A stretch of 64,000 nt of DNA from SLRI01 sp942491185 (GCA_942491185.1 CALOAB010000016.1:62001-126000); one strand, 5' to 3'; shown: positions 9,296 to 17,063, counted from the stretch's first letter. The notes: generated by a model from the sequence alone, not told the origin. Made by a program: numbers and translations.

Positions 9296-9798
9296 CGCCG
9301 GCTGCCGCAAATTCGGTCGTTTCGCCAATTCGATTGATTCGAGCCCGCCCTTCGCCTGCGTCAGCGCGTAGATCGCACGAAACCAAGCGGTCAACGGCTG
9401 CACCGCGCTGTGGAAGATCCTGCCGCCGTGAACCGAGTCTGATGTCCGCAGGCGTTGCACCGGATGTTCTTGGGACACTTCGTCCGCGAATACCGCTCAC
9501 ACCGGCACTGCTCACAACTGAAGCCGTGGCCCCAGCGCATCTCGAACAGCACCGACAGGCACTGCGCGTCCGCCTCGATTCGTGCGCGAGAGGCCGGCTC
9601 GCTCGGTTTCCGCGCCCTGGCCGCCAACTTCAGCACCCTGCTCGCCCAAGCCCACCCTGACCACCGAGGATTTCGAGCATATCTCAAGGCGGGAAACATG
9701 GATGGTCAGGACCATCGATGTGATCCCTGGGGTTCAGCGAGAGTCCGAAGTTATTGATAATCAAATAGCTATCCGTTCTTGACGCACGACGAAGCGTG

Positions 9799-9964
9799 CT
9801 CTTTGCCTGAGCAATTGCTGCCGAGAAACCAGCCAAGGGCACGGCGTATTGATGACTGTCGCGACTTGGGCCGGGTTTTCGATGTGCTGAAATCCGGCTG
9901 CCGCTGGCGTGATTGGCCGTCCGAGTACTGGCCGCGGACAACGATTTACAATCGTTTCAACCGC
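9799..9964 (+). pseudogene. IS5-family transposase, 5' fragment
   Basis: The frame gives LPRNQPRARRIDDCRDLGRV, FDVLKSGCRWRDWPSEYW and TTIYNRFNR. This is the N-terminal DNA-binding part of IS5-family (IS427/IS1031-like) transposases, which normally continue with W(S)RRG(I/V)W. The reading breaks at 9964, where a candidate two-hairpin insert and then the IS256 element begin. The rest of the same transposase resumes at about 12730. Confidence 0.72.
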
Positions 9965-10025
9965 CTCAACGGCCTCCTGGCGGTCGTATCTCGTGGTGTG
10001 GTGTAGCTGACGGCGGTCACCGGCT
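9965..10025 (+). repeat. Possible two-hairpin insert, left IS5/IS256 junction
   Basis: These 61 bases follow the NRFNR codons of the IS5 fragment. Features are ACCGCC/GGCGGT pairing around a tcctgg loop, a spacer TCTCGTGGTGTGGTGTAG that partly matches other copies, and a second hairpin TGAC ggcg GTCA flanked by AGC/GCT. It abuts the presumed left end of IS256 (GTCACTGG). Similarity is weak, so the call is tentative. Confidence 0.38.
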
Positions 10026-10329
10026 GTCACTGGCAGTTTTCCGGTAGGGTCGGGTTGTGACCACCCACCCGAATCGGAGAACCGAACCGATTACCAACGA
10101 GACTATCGCCCTTCAGGGGCCTTTGGAGAAGACGTCCGACGCCGATCTGCTGCGGGAGATGCTGGGTTTCGCTGCCGAGCGCTTGATGGAGCTCGAGGTG
10201 GGGTCGAAGACCGGCGCCGGTTTCGGCGAACGGCATCCGGACCGGCTGGCGCAGCGCGACGGCTACCGCGACCGTGTCTGGGAGACGCGCGCCGGGAGGC
10301 TCGAGCCGCGCATCCCCTAGCTGAGGCCC

Positions 10330-10390
10330 GCCGCGGTCTGCTGACCGCGTCCGTTCCAGGGTTGGAGTCGAAGGCCTCCTGGCCGTTGAC
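10330..10390 (+). repeat. 61-nt two-hairpin insert, copy 3 (in IS256)
   Basis: It interrupts the IS256 transposase between the LR and GSYFPGFLE codons; relatives have a single Lys there. Hairpin 1 is CGCGGT ctgctg ACCGCG, the spacer is TCCAGGGTTGGAGTCG, and hairpin 2 is AAGGCC tcct GGCC with GTTGACGGC at the 3' edge. The insertion shifts the frame. Confidence 0.85.
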
Positions 10391-10804
10391 GGCTCATACT
10401 TCCCAGGTTTCCTGGAGTCACGGCGACTGGCGGAGAAGGCGCTGACAGCGGTGAGTCAAGGAGTTTATGTCCAAGGCTTGTCGACGCGATCTGTCGACGA
10501 GCTGGTCAAGACGCTCGGCATGGGCGGCCTCTCCAAGATCCAGGTATCGCGGCTCTGCGAGGATATCGACGAGCGTGTTGGCGCTTTCCTCAGTCGGCCC
10601 ATCGAAGGCGATCGGCCATATCTCTGGATCGACGCCACCTACGTAAAGGTCTGCCAAAACGGGCGCATCGTGCCGGTCGCCGTGATCATCGCAGTCGCCG
10701 TCAATACGGACGGTCGTCGTGAAGTGCTCTGGATGTCGATCGGGGCCTCGGAAGCCGAGACCTTCTGGGTCGACTTCCTCCGCCAACTCGCTTGCCGCGG
10801 ACTG

Positions 10805-10865
10805 TCCGCGGTTTTCTGACCGCGTGTCTTGCAGATGTCGGATCAAAGGCCTTCTGGCCATTGAT
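10805..10865 (+). repeat. 61-nt two-hairpin insert, copy 4 (in IS256)
   Basis: It interrupts the same IS256 gene between RGL and GIKLVISDAHEG. Hairpin 1 is CGCGGT tttctg ACCGCG, the spacer is CTTGCAGATGTCGGATC, hairpin 2 is AAGGCC ttct GGCC, and the 3' edge is ATTGATGGC. It matches copy 3 base for base in both stems but differs in the loops and spacer. It shifts the frame by +1 and carries TGA stops. Confidence 0.85.
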
Positions 10866-11400
10866 GGCATCAAGCTGGTGATCTCGGACGCGCACGAGGG
10901 CATCAAGAGCCGCCGTCTCGAAGATCTTCACCGCAACCTGGCAGCGCTGCCGCGTGCACTTCATGCGCAATGCCCTGGCCCATGCCGGCAAGAGCGGCCG
11001 ACGTGTCGTCTTCGCCATTATCGCCATGGGGCGGACCACGGTGGACTCCGGCTCCAAGCGCAGGGGCACTAAGGTGCTGAAAACGCTTGGAGGGTGGGAG
11101 GATGGGCACGGGCCGATATCGACATTTGTCGTTCGAGGAGCGTGAGCAGATCGCGATCTGGCGGCTGGAGGGTGTCAGCCAGGCCGAGATGGCGCGGCGG
11201 CTGGGGCGGTCGTCGTCGACGATCAATCGTGAGCTGGCGCGCAACCGGCTGCCGTCGGGGAGCTACCAGCCGAGCTTCGCCGAGGGCTTCTACTTGGCGC
11301 GGCGCGAGCGACTGGCGTTGCTGGAGCGGGACGAGCGGCTGGAGCGGTTCGTGATTGATCGCCTGACCGAAGGCTGGGCACCCGAGCAGATCGCAGGCCC

Positions 11401-11461
11401 GCCATGGTCTCCTGACCATGGCTGCTTCGCAGATGGATCGCGCGGCCTCCTGGCGCGCGAT
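11401..11461 (+). repeat. 61-nt two-hairpin insert, copy 5 (in IS30)
   Basis: It interrupts the IS30 transposase between APEQIAG and LKAGNEPG. Hairpin 1 is CCATGGT ctcctg ACCATGG: the stem differs from copies 3 and 4 on both sides, so pairing is kept by compensatory changes. The spacer is CTTCGCAGATGGATCG, and hairpin 2 is CGCGGCC tcct GGCGCG. Confidence 0.82.
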
Positions 11462-11870
11462 AGTTGAAAGCCGGCAACGAGCCGGGCCTGCGCGGGCTCG
11501 GCACGGAGACGATCTAGCGCTTCATCTATCGGGCGCGGCAGAAAGTCGAGAAGCTCTGGAAGCTGCTGCCACGCGGCAAGGCGAGGCGTGGCCGGCGCAA
11601 GCGCCGCGAGACCAAGAGCGCAATCACCGATCGCCGCTCGATCCACGAGCGACCCGAGGCGGTCCTGGGCCGCGAGAAGCTCGGTGATTGGAAGGCCTAT
11701 CTGATGTTCTGCCGCCGCACCCAGCCGGTCCTGGTGCTGCACGAGCGCACCTCGCGGCTCACCCTGGCGGCCAAGCTCGCCGGCAAGAGTGCCGCCGAAA
11801 CTGCGGCGATACTGATGACGATCTTCAAGCGGCTGGCGCCCGAGCTGAAGAGTTCGATCACCTTCGACAA

Positions 11871-11931
11871 GCCGCGCCAGCAGGCAGGCGGCTCCATTCC
11901 TGAAAGGACCGAGGCCAGGAGGCCCCGCCAG
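11871..11931 (-). repeat. 61-nt two-hairpin insert, copy 6, opposite orientation (in IS30)
   Basis: It lies between the SSITFDN and FAR-type codons of the IS30 transposase. Read on the minus strand it has hairpin 1 GGGGCC tcct GGCCTC, the spacer CTTTCAGGAATGGAG, and hairpin 2 CCGCCT gcctgct GGCGCGG. The spacer matches copy 3 (CAGG, three bases, GGAG), which fixes the orientation as opposite to its host gene. Confidence 0.72.
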
Positions 11932-12668
11932 TTCGCCCGGCCTGCTGGCCAGCGTCAGCGGCATGACCACCTGGTTCTGCGACGCCTATGCCAGCTGGCA
12001 AAAAGGCCGCGTCGAGAACACCAACGGCAGGCTCAGAAGGCAGCGGCCCAGGCATCTCGACCTCGACACCTTGAGCCAGGCCGACCTGCAGGAGATCGTC
12101 CTCTCGCTCAACCTCACGCCCCGAAAGTGCCTCAACTATCTCACCCCGATCCAGGCCTTCTTCAAAGGCCTTGGCAAAGACATTCAGATCCGATTTGCTT
12201 GAACCAGCCGCCGCTGCGCTTGGAGCCGGAATCCACCCACCCCCTTCGCCCAGAACGACTCCGAGGCCGCTAGCCGATAGTGGCGCCGCATCGCCGACCA
12301 GCTGCGGCCCAGACTGCCAAGACTCGCCAAGATAATGAGCGACGCCGAACCTGACGTCCTGGCCTACCTGACCTTCCCGCCGCGGCACCACACCAGTCCG
12401 ATCGAGCGCCTCAATGGCGAGATCAAGCGTCGCACCGAAGTCGTCGGCATCTTCCCCAACGAGGCCGCCACCACCCGCCTGGTCGGCGCCGTCCTCCTCG
12501 AGCAGAGCGATGCGTGGGCCGTCCAGCGCGTCCGCTACATGAACCCTGAGAGAATCGGCCGAACCGGCGATGATGAAGCCGTCAGCCTACAACACATGAC
12601 CGGCTGACCGATAACCGGCCGATGTCGGAGAACAGCCCGGCCAGGGCGCAGCTATTCCACACCCAGGG

Positions 12669-12729
12669 ACACTATCCTCCTGGCCGCGTCTCCTTCGGAG
12701 ATCGGATGATCCGCCTGTTGACGGAACAT
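12669..12729 (+). repeat. Possible two-hairpin insert, right IS256/IS5 junction
   Basis: The spacer CTCCTTCGGAGATCGGATGA closely follows copy 2 (TCCTCGGAGGTCGGATGA), and the 3' end TTGACGGA is shared. The 3' arm of hairpin 1 (GGCCGCGTC) is present, but its partner is largely lost into the presumed IS256 terminus (GGGACACTATC). It is directly followed by the resumed IS5 coding sequence. Tentative. Confidence 0.45.
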
Positions 12730-13310
12730 GCTACCGTCGCAAGATCTGGCAACAGATGGTCGAAGCGCCAATGGCTGCCGGGCATCTCGGGAGCGCGGTC
12801 GCGGTCGACCGGGCCTATGTGACGGCTGGCCGCTCGGCTTCCGACGCCGCAACAAAATACGCGTCGCATGTTCAGGCGATCGGCGCCGCACGAGGCCGGC
12901 GCTCCACGACAATCCACCCCGCCGCCGGCCTTCCGGGACGGCGGATCGCCATCGACCTAAACCCCGGCCATCACAGTGATGTCGGTAGCGTCCCTGCGGT
13001 GCTCGCCAAGATCGGCAGGTGCGAGCGCTCATCGCCGACCGTGCCTATTATGCCGACGCCCTGCGATGGAAGTTGCGCGACGTTGGCATCAAGCCGGTCG
13101 ATAAGGGGTCGCAAGCAAGGTCGCGCCGAAATCCGCCGCGACATCAATGCCTACAATCAAAGGTCGCGCATCGAGGCATCGATCAGCAGGCTCACGGATT
13201 TCCGCGGCGTCGCCACCCGCTATGGCAAGCTTGCTCGGACATCGTGATATGAACTCGCTCTCATCGCTATCTACATGTTCTGGCTGTGCTTGATCGAGTT
13301 CCTGGATTAA
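12730..13310 (+). pseudogene. IS5-family transposase, 3' fragment
   Basis: Two frames give the rest of the IS5-family transposase begun at 9799: KIWQQMVEAPMAAGHLG, then QAIGAARGRRSTTIHPAAGL and IAIDLNPGHHSDV. A shift near 13015 leads to VRALIADRAYYADALRWKL and RIEASISRLTDFRGVATRYG, and the frame ends with LIAIYMFWL and TAA at 13308-13310. The joined 5' and 3' fragments read NRF-NR(YR)RKIWQQM, as expected for one gene cut by IS256 and accompanying inserts. Confidence 0.72.
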
Positions 13311-13617
13311 TCCTCTTCAGCTCGTGCTGGCGCAGGTGCTGCATCGTCGGCGGCGTAAGCCCGATGCGCTGCTCCCACCAGTTGTCGAAGATCGTCTCGC
13401 TGATCCTGGCTTGGCGGGATGGCTCGCTGATTGCCCGCTATCATAAGGCTGCCTCAGCAAACAGGGATCCTCGCCGAGCCGATCTGCTGCAGCGCTCCGA
13501 GAGCATGACCGACGCCGCCTTTGCCTCACGGCACGTGAGCGCTACTCGAGGCAGGCTAACCGCAAGCTCCATGTGCTCGGGGCTGGAGCCGACGCGGCGG
13601 CACTGCGCAATGGCCGG
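13311..13617. other. Unassigned stretch between IS remnants and exopolysaccharide locus
   Basis: About 300 bases without a gene I can support. Open frames on both strands show no family signature. It may be eroded insertion or former exopolysaccharide sequence. Confidence 0.4.
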
Positions 13618-15072
13618 TCAATAGGCGTTGGGGTGGCTGAAGCCGACGAGCAGGGTCTGGAGAATGATTTTGATGTCGAAGGCCAGTGACCAGTTCTCGA
13701 TGTAGTGAAGGTCGAACTGCACGCGTCGCTCCATCTTGTCGAGCGTGTCGGTCTCGCCGCGCAGGCCGTTGACCTGCGCCCAGCCGGTGATTCCCGGCTT
13801 GACCTTGTGCCGGGCGAGATACTCGTCGACGAGCTGGGCATACTGCTCGTTGTGGGCAACTGCATGGGGGCGGGGCCCGACAATCGACATCTCGCCGCGG
13901 ACCACATTGATGAATTGCGGCAACTCGTCGAGGCTGGTTCGGCGCAGCACACGGCCGAGCGGCGTTATCCTGTCGTCGTCGCGGGTCGCCTGGGCGATCT
14001 GGCCGCTATCGCCGCTGCAGCGCTCGACATGCATCGAGCGGAACTTGAAGACCTCGATGATCTCGTTGTTGAAGCCGTAGCGCTTCTGCTTGAAGAAGAC
14101 CGGTCCTGGCGAGGTCAGCTTGATGGCGAGCGCCACGCCCAACATCACCGGCGAAATCATCATCAAGATCAGGGCGGCGAGCAGCCGATCCTCGAGCGCC
14201 TTGACGACCCCGTCCCAACCGGCGATCGGCTTCTCGAACACGTTCAGCATCGGCACGCCGGCGATATGCGACACGCCGCGATGCGGCAGATGAAAACCGA
14301 TCACATCCGGACACAGGCGAATGTCCGCGGGCAGGGTCTTGAGCTTCTTGAGCCAGCCGAGCAGGCGGTCCTCGGCACCCCAGGGCAGCGCCACGATGAT
14401 CTGGTCGATGCGGTGGCGGCGCGCGAACAGCAGAAGATCGTCGACGGTGCCCAGCACCGGGTAGCCGGCGATGAAGTCGGGAATGCGATCGCGGCGATCG
14501 TCGAACAAGCCGATGATGTTGACGTGCCGCTCCTGCTGGCGGAGGTGCTCGATGAAGCGGCGACCATGCTCGCCGGCGCCGATCACCGCGATGTTCAAGG
14601 TGAGGCGGCCGGCCCGATACCAGCGCAACAGCTGCAGCCGGGCACAGGCCCTGGCCGCCAGGAGCCCGACGAAGCCGAGCAGCAGCCAAAGCGCCACCCA
14701 GCCGCGCGAGACCTCGTCCAGGAGACCGGCCACGAAGCCGAGCATCACCAGGCACCCGACCACCAACGGCCAGGTGACCAGCAGGCGGCGCGTCTGCTCC
14801 GCGAGATCGGTCAGGCGCTGAAACTGGTAGAGGCCAGCCAGATGAAACGCATTGACCGAGACCATGCAGCCGACGGCGAGGCTGTAGATCGTGAACGTGT
14901 CGATCCCGAGCGTCGCGAATCTGACGTAGTAGGCCATCAGCCCGCTGGCCAGGACGACCAGGACGTCGAGCAGGCGCAGCGATCCGGTGATCAGGCTGGG
15001 TGCCAGCCAATCGCCTCGCGCGGTATGGCGCTGTCGCTGGGTCTCCTGCGGACGTTCGAGAGAGAGCTGCAC
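13618..15072 (-). CDS. Undecaprenyl-phosphate sugar phosphotransferase (WcaJ/ExoY-type priming transferase)
   Basis: A 484-residue membrane enzyme that starts exopolysaccharide repeat units by placing a sugar-1-phosphate on undecaprenyl phosphate. An N-terminal block of four hydrophobic segments (about residues 30-145) is followed by a CoA-binding-like domain with VIGAGEHGRRFIEHL near 165. One more hydrophobic segment lies near 295-315, before the catalytic domain: VFFKQKRYGFNN, EVFKFRSM, RTSLDELPQFINV and MSIVGPRPHA. The whole architecture is that of polyisoprenyl-phosphate hexose-1-phosphate transferases; glucose is the commonest substrate but cannot be read from sequence. It probably transcribes from the AT-rich region at 15073-15235. 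Confidence 0.93.
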   Translation of the reverse strand: MQLSLERPQETQRQRHTARGDWLAPSLITGSLRLLDVLVVLASGLMAYYVRFATLGIDTFTIYSLAVGCMVSVNAFHLAGLYQFQRLTDLAEQTRRLLVTWPLVVGCLVMLGFVAGLLDEVSRGWVALWLLLGFVGLLAARACARLQLLRWYRAGRLTLNIAVIGAGEHGRRFIEHLRQQERHVNIIGLFDDRRDRIPDFIAGYPVLGTVDDLLLFARRHRIDQIIVALPWGAEDRLLGWLKKLKTLPADIRLCPDVIGFHLPHRGVSHIAGVPMLNVFEKPIAGWDGVVKALEDRLLAALILMMISPVMLGVALAIKLTSPGPVFFKQKRYGFNNEIIEVFKFRSMHVERCSGDSGQIAQATRDDDRITPLGRVLRRTSLDELPQFINVVRGEMSIVGPRPHAVAHNEQYAQLVDEYLARHKVKPGITGWAQVNGLRGETDTLDKMERRVQFDLHYIENWSLAFDIKIILQTLLVGFSHPNAY

Positions 15073-15235
15073 GATTTTCTGCCGTTGATCCTCGGCCGGT
15101 GGCCAGCTTCAGCGGGGATTCGCCGCCGCGATCTTGAGCCACCCTTGTCGCATGAATTGCTTACCTCGGAGTTAACAGACTCAAGTATGAAATCCCGCAT
15201 AAGTTGAAAAACTGCAAGATAAAATCGACTGATCG
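15073..15235 (-). promoter_or_regulatory. AT-rich upstream region of the priming transferase
   Basis: The 163 bases between the priming transferase and the methyltransferase are far more AT-rich than the surroundings, especially 15150-15235 (AAGTTGAAAAACTGCAAG, AAAATCGACTGATC). This is where a promoter for the minus-strand transferase gene is expected. No specific operator was recognised. Confidence 0.4.
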
Positions 15236-15994
15236 CTAGTTTTTGCGCATGCGGTGGAGCGTCATGGGTTGGTCGAAGCAGCTGGCCCCGTCGGCCGCGA
15301 TCTTGCCGAGTCGGAGAAAACGCTCTGCGATTTGCGGTGCTACCGCCTCGGCCAGTCGCGCCCGCGTCGGGTCGGCGGCGGTGAAGCTGCGCATGACGGA
15401 CGCCGGATCGGCAAAGGTGACGGTCGTGGTGAAGTGGGCCGCTGCCACCGGCAGCAGCAGCCGCCCGGCTACCGCATGGAGAGCTACCTGCGCGGCGGCG
15501 CGCACCACGGTCTCGTCGTCGAGCGGTGCCAAGAGCTCGAAGAAGCTGCCGGCCGCCACGGGCTCGATCACCAGGAGATCGCCGCCAGCGCGCAGCACGC
15601 GTGCCGCCTCGGCCAACGCTGCCACCTGTCGGTCGATGGCGATATGGTGCAGGCTATTGAGGAAGATCGCCACATCGACACTGCCGTCGGCGATGGGCAG
15701 GCACTCGGCGGTGCCGGCGATCCAGCGGCCCGGCGGTGCCGGCCGAGCGCCGGAGAGAGCCGCCTGCAGCATCCGTGCGTCGGGGTCGATGCCGATCGCA
15801 TCCCAATCCTGCCGCAGGAGCGAGCGGACCAGCGCGCCGCTGCCGCAGCCGATATCGATGATCCGAAGCGCCTGCTGCGACGGCGGCGCGTCGACGCTGC
15901 TCGAGAGCACATCCTGCAGCACCGCCTTGACGCTGGTCGGCCCCAGCTCGGCTGGAGCGGCAAACGCGGCTCGGGTCACGGGCGAAGAGGTCAT
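15236..15994 (-). CDS. Class I SAM-dependent methyltransferase
   Basis: The 252-residue product has the Rossmann methyltransferase order: motif I IIDIGCGSGALVRSLL, the acidic end of strand 2 (IGIDPDARML), AECLPIADGSVDVAIFLNSL for motifs II/III, and RAGGDLLVIEP after it, as in Methyltransf_11 proteins. ATG 15994 was picked because AAGGAGG precedes it, although only two bases away; the frame stays open upstream only because it runs into the MITE at 16037. Its place in the exopolysaccharide locus suggests it methylates a glycan or lipid-linked sugar, but the substrate is not visible. Confidence 0.82.
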   Translation of the reverse strand: MTSSPVTRAAFAAPAELGPTSVKAVLQDVLSSSVDAPPSQQALRIIDIGCGSGALVRSLLRQDWDAIGIDPDARMLQAALSGARPAPPGRWIAGTAECLPIADGSVDVAIFLNSLHHIAIDRQVAALAEAARVLRAGGDLLVIEPVAAGSFFELLAPLDDETVVRAAAQVALHAVAGRLLLPVAAAHFTTTVTFADPASVMRSFTAADPTRARLAEAVAPQIAERFLRLGKIAADGASCFDQPMTLHRMRKN

Positions 15995-16036
15995 GGCCTC
16001 CTTGTCTTCCCGACCGGCCGATTTGTCGATAGCCTC

Positions 16037-16312
16037 TAACCGGCTGCTGAAGAAGTCGCGATGGCCGCGATGCGGCCAAAATGACCGGGGACGAGGAGGC
16101 GTGAGGGCCAGCGATGCAGCGCGCATCGCGCCCGAGCGCCGACGAAGCTCGCCGGCCATTTTCGCCGCACTCCTGCGGAGCGGGTCGCTTTTCGCCGCTG
16201 CGGGCGTTGCTCGACGCTCGACGATGCGGTGCATCGCCTTCGCGCCGAGCGCCTGCTCAGCGGCGACAATCGATCCCGTCGCGGCCGTCGGGACTTCTTC
16301 AGCAGCCTGTTA
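16037..16312 (+). mobile_element. 275-bp MITE, copy A
   Basis: The two ends are inverted repeats: GGCTGCTGAAGAAGTCGCG on the left and CGGGACTTCTTCAGCAGCC on the right. A second copy with the same ends, the same internal order and a high proportion of matching bases is at 39717-39991. No transposase is encoded. The flanking bases CTAA (left) and TTAA (right) fit the YTAR targets of IS5-type elements. It lies between the methyltransferase start and a small membrane protein gene. Confidence 0.85.
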
Positions 16313-16335
16313 ACGACACTCAAAAGGTCACACCC

Positions 16336-16572
16336 ATGCGAAGCGCCGTCCTCGTCATCAGCGTGCTGCTCGGCCTGCTCGGCCTGCTCGCCGCGGCTGC
16401 GGCCACCGCCTATGTCGGCTGGCAGGAGCTGGACGGGGTCGAGATCGGCTTTCACGGCTGGGTGGCGCTCGGGCTCGGCGTCGGGCTCACCCTGGCTCTC
16501 GGCATCGGTCTGATGAGCCTCGTCTTCTACAGCAGCCGGCACGGCTACGACGACGAGGCGGGGCGCGACTGA
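16336..16572 (+). CDS. Small two-helix membrane protein, hypothetical
   Basis: A 78-residue product with two hydrophobic helices (about residues 3-28 and 43-66), a short polar loop ELDGVEIGFHGW, and an acidic tail DDEAGRD. I do not recognise a family. ATG 16336 is the first Met after the MITE and gives a typical N-terminal membrane helix. Its 3' end overlaps the end of the convergent pssE-like gene by 28 bases. Function unknown. Confidence 0.62.
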   Translation: MRSAVLVISVLLGLLGLLAAAAATAYVGWQELDGVEIGFHGWVALGLGVGLTLALGIGLMSLVFYSSRHGYDDEAGRD

Positions 16573-17063
16573 GCGTTTCTTGGGGTAGCCGTTGACGCCA
16601 GAAAGCCCTGCAGGATCGTCGGCACGCTGGACGCCGGCAGCTCCGGGGTCGCCGCCTTGTCCGCCAGTGCTGCGGCAATGACCGGCGTCAGCTCCTCTGG
16701 CTCGAGGCAGAGGTGGAGCGGCAGACGCTCGGCGAGGCGCTCGGCGAAGGCGCGCTGATCGTTGGCCGGATGGCGGCGGCTGGTGGCGCCCTGCCGTGGC
16801 ACCAGAACCAGCCGGCAGCCGGCGCGCAGCGCGTCGCCGATCAGCCCCATCCCGGCGTGGCAGACGGCGACGCGGCTGGCCTGCAGCTGTGCGGTGAGCG
16901 CCTGCGGCGCCAGAAAGCGTGCATGGCGAAGATGGCGGGGCGTGATTCGCGAATAGCCGATCTGCGCGAAGCCATCGATCCCGAGCTCGCCGGCGGCCCG
17001 GTCGGCGCCGGCGACCAGCGCATCGAAGCCGCTGATGAAGGTGCCGACACCGACGAAGATCAC
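16545..17063 (-). CDS. PssE-like glycosyltransferase subunit (Alg13/GT28 C-terminal domain)
   Basis: Residues 1-150 form the catalytic half of a two-part UDP-sugar transferase: VIFVGVGTFISGFDALV at the N terminus, then VAVCHAGMGLIGDALRAG and LVLVPRQ, which form the donor-binding site of GT28/Alg13 proteins. In intact systems it works on the membrane with a PssD/Alg14 partner to add the second sugar to a lipid-linked intermediate. GTG 17063 was chosen because it overlaps the TGA of the upstream pssD-like gene (GTGA), an arrangement that favours coupled translation. The product is 172 residues. Confidence 0.85.
   Translation of the reverse strand: MIFVGVGTFISGFDALVAGADRAAGELGIDGFAQIGYSRITPRHLRHARFLAPQALTAQLQASRVAVCHAGMGLIGDALRAGCRLVLVPRQGATSRRHPANDQRAFAERLAERLPLHLCLEPEELTPVIAAALADKAATPELPASSVPTILQGFLASTATPRNAQSRPASSS

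Larger units (their letters stand above)
8530..9700 (-). pseudogene. IS1595-family (ISXO2-like) transposase, frameshifted and interrupted
   Basis: Read from high to low coordinates, three frames together spell an ISXO2-like transposase. A zinc-ribbon region (FSCEQC...IRCNACGHQT, about 9500-9400) comes first, then LTAWFRAIYALTQAKGG, then the DDE start GRVEMDDAYLGGVRSGG (about 9110-9060). The gene ends with WVNTTLGN and YLASFARRFNRRYQLDTM near 8590. Between recognisable blocks the gene is broken by two or three inserts of about 61-64 bases (see 8723-8783, 9139-9199, 9232-9295) and by at least one single-base shift near 8850. No product can be made. Terminal repeats were not identified. Confidence 0.78.
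11041..12235 (+). mobile_element. IS30-family element inserted in IS256 (transposase dead)
   Basis: Terminal inverted repeats are clear: GTGGACTCCGGCTCCAAGCG at 11041-11060 and its near-perfect reverse complement ending at 12235. Inside, the transposase starts at about 11102 (MGTGRYRHLSFEEREQIAIW, then an HTH region with SQAEMARRLGRSSSTINREL). It continues after an insert with LKAGNEPGLRGLGTETI, RFIYRARQKVEKLW and LAPELKSSITFD. After a second insert it ends with MTTWFCDAYASWQKGRVENT and NLTPRKCLNYLTP, stopping at 12202. An in-frame TAG near 11515 replaces a conserved Tyr. The flanks are IS256 coding sequence on both sides. Confidence 0.85.
10026..12674 (+). mobile_element. IS256-family element, split by IS30 and carrying two 61-nt inserts (transposase dead)
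   Basis: The IS256 (mutator) transposase is recognisable in four pieces. At 10057-10326: LLREMLGFAAERLMELEVG and QRDGYRDRVWETRAGRLEPRIP. At 10391-10804: GSYFPGFLE, YVQGLSTRSVDELVKTLGM, PYLWIDATYVKVCQNGRIV. At 10866-11030: IKLVISDAHEGIK and HFMRNALAHAGKSGRRVV. After the IS30 element, at 12242-12607: EPDVLAYLTFPPRH, SPIERLNGEIKRRTEVVGIF. Breaks are the insert at 10330-10390, the insert at 10805-10865, the IS30 insertion, and TAG codons at 10318 and 12274. Approximate ends are a TGTCACTGG-type sequence on the left and CCAGGGACACTA on the right; they were judged by eye and may be a few bases off. Confidence 0.72.

Noticed and set aside
10330..11931. Self-splicing group I or II introns in the transposase genes
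   Set aside because: About 61 bases is far too short for any known self-splicing intron; no catalytic core or open frame is present.
11041..12235. The IS30 element as an intact, active transposon
   Set aside because: Its transposase is cut by two inserts and has a TAG in place of a conserved Tyr.
15995..16234. N-terminal extension of the methyltransferase
   Set aside because: Those codons run through the MITE and read as Arg/Pro-rich sequence; the true start is near 15994.
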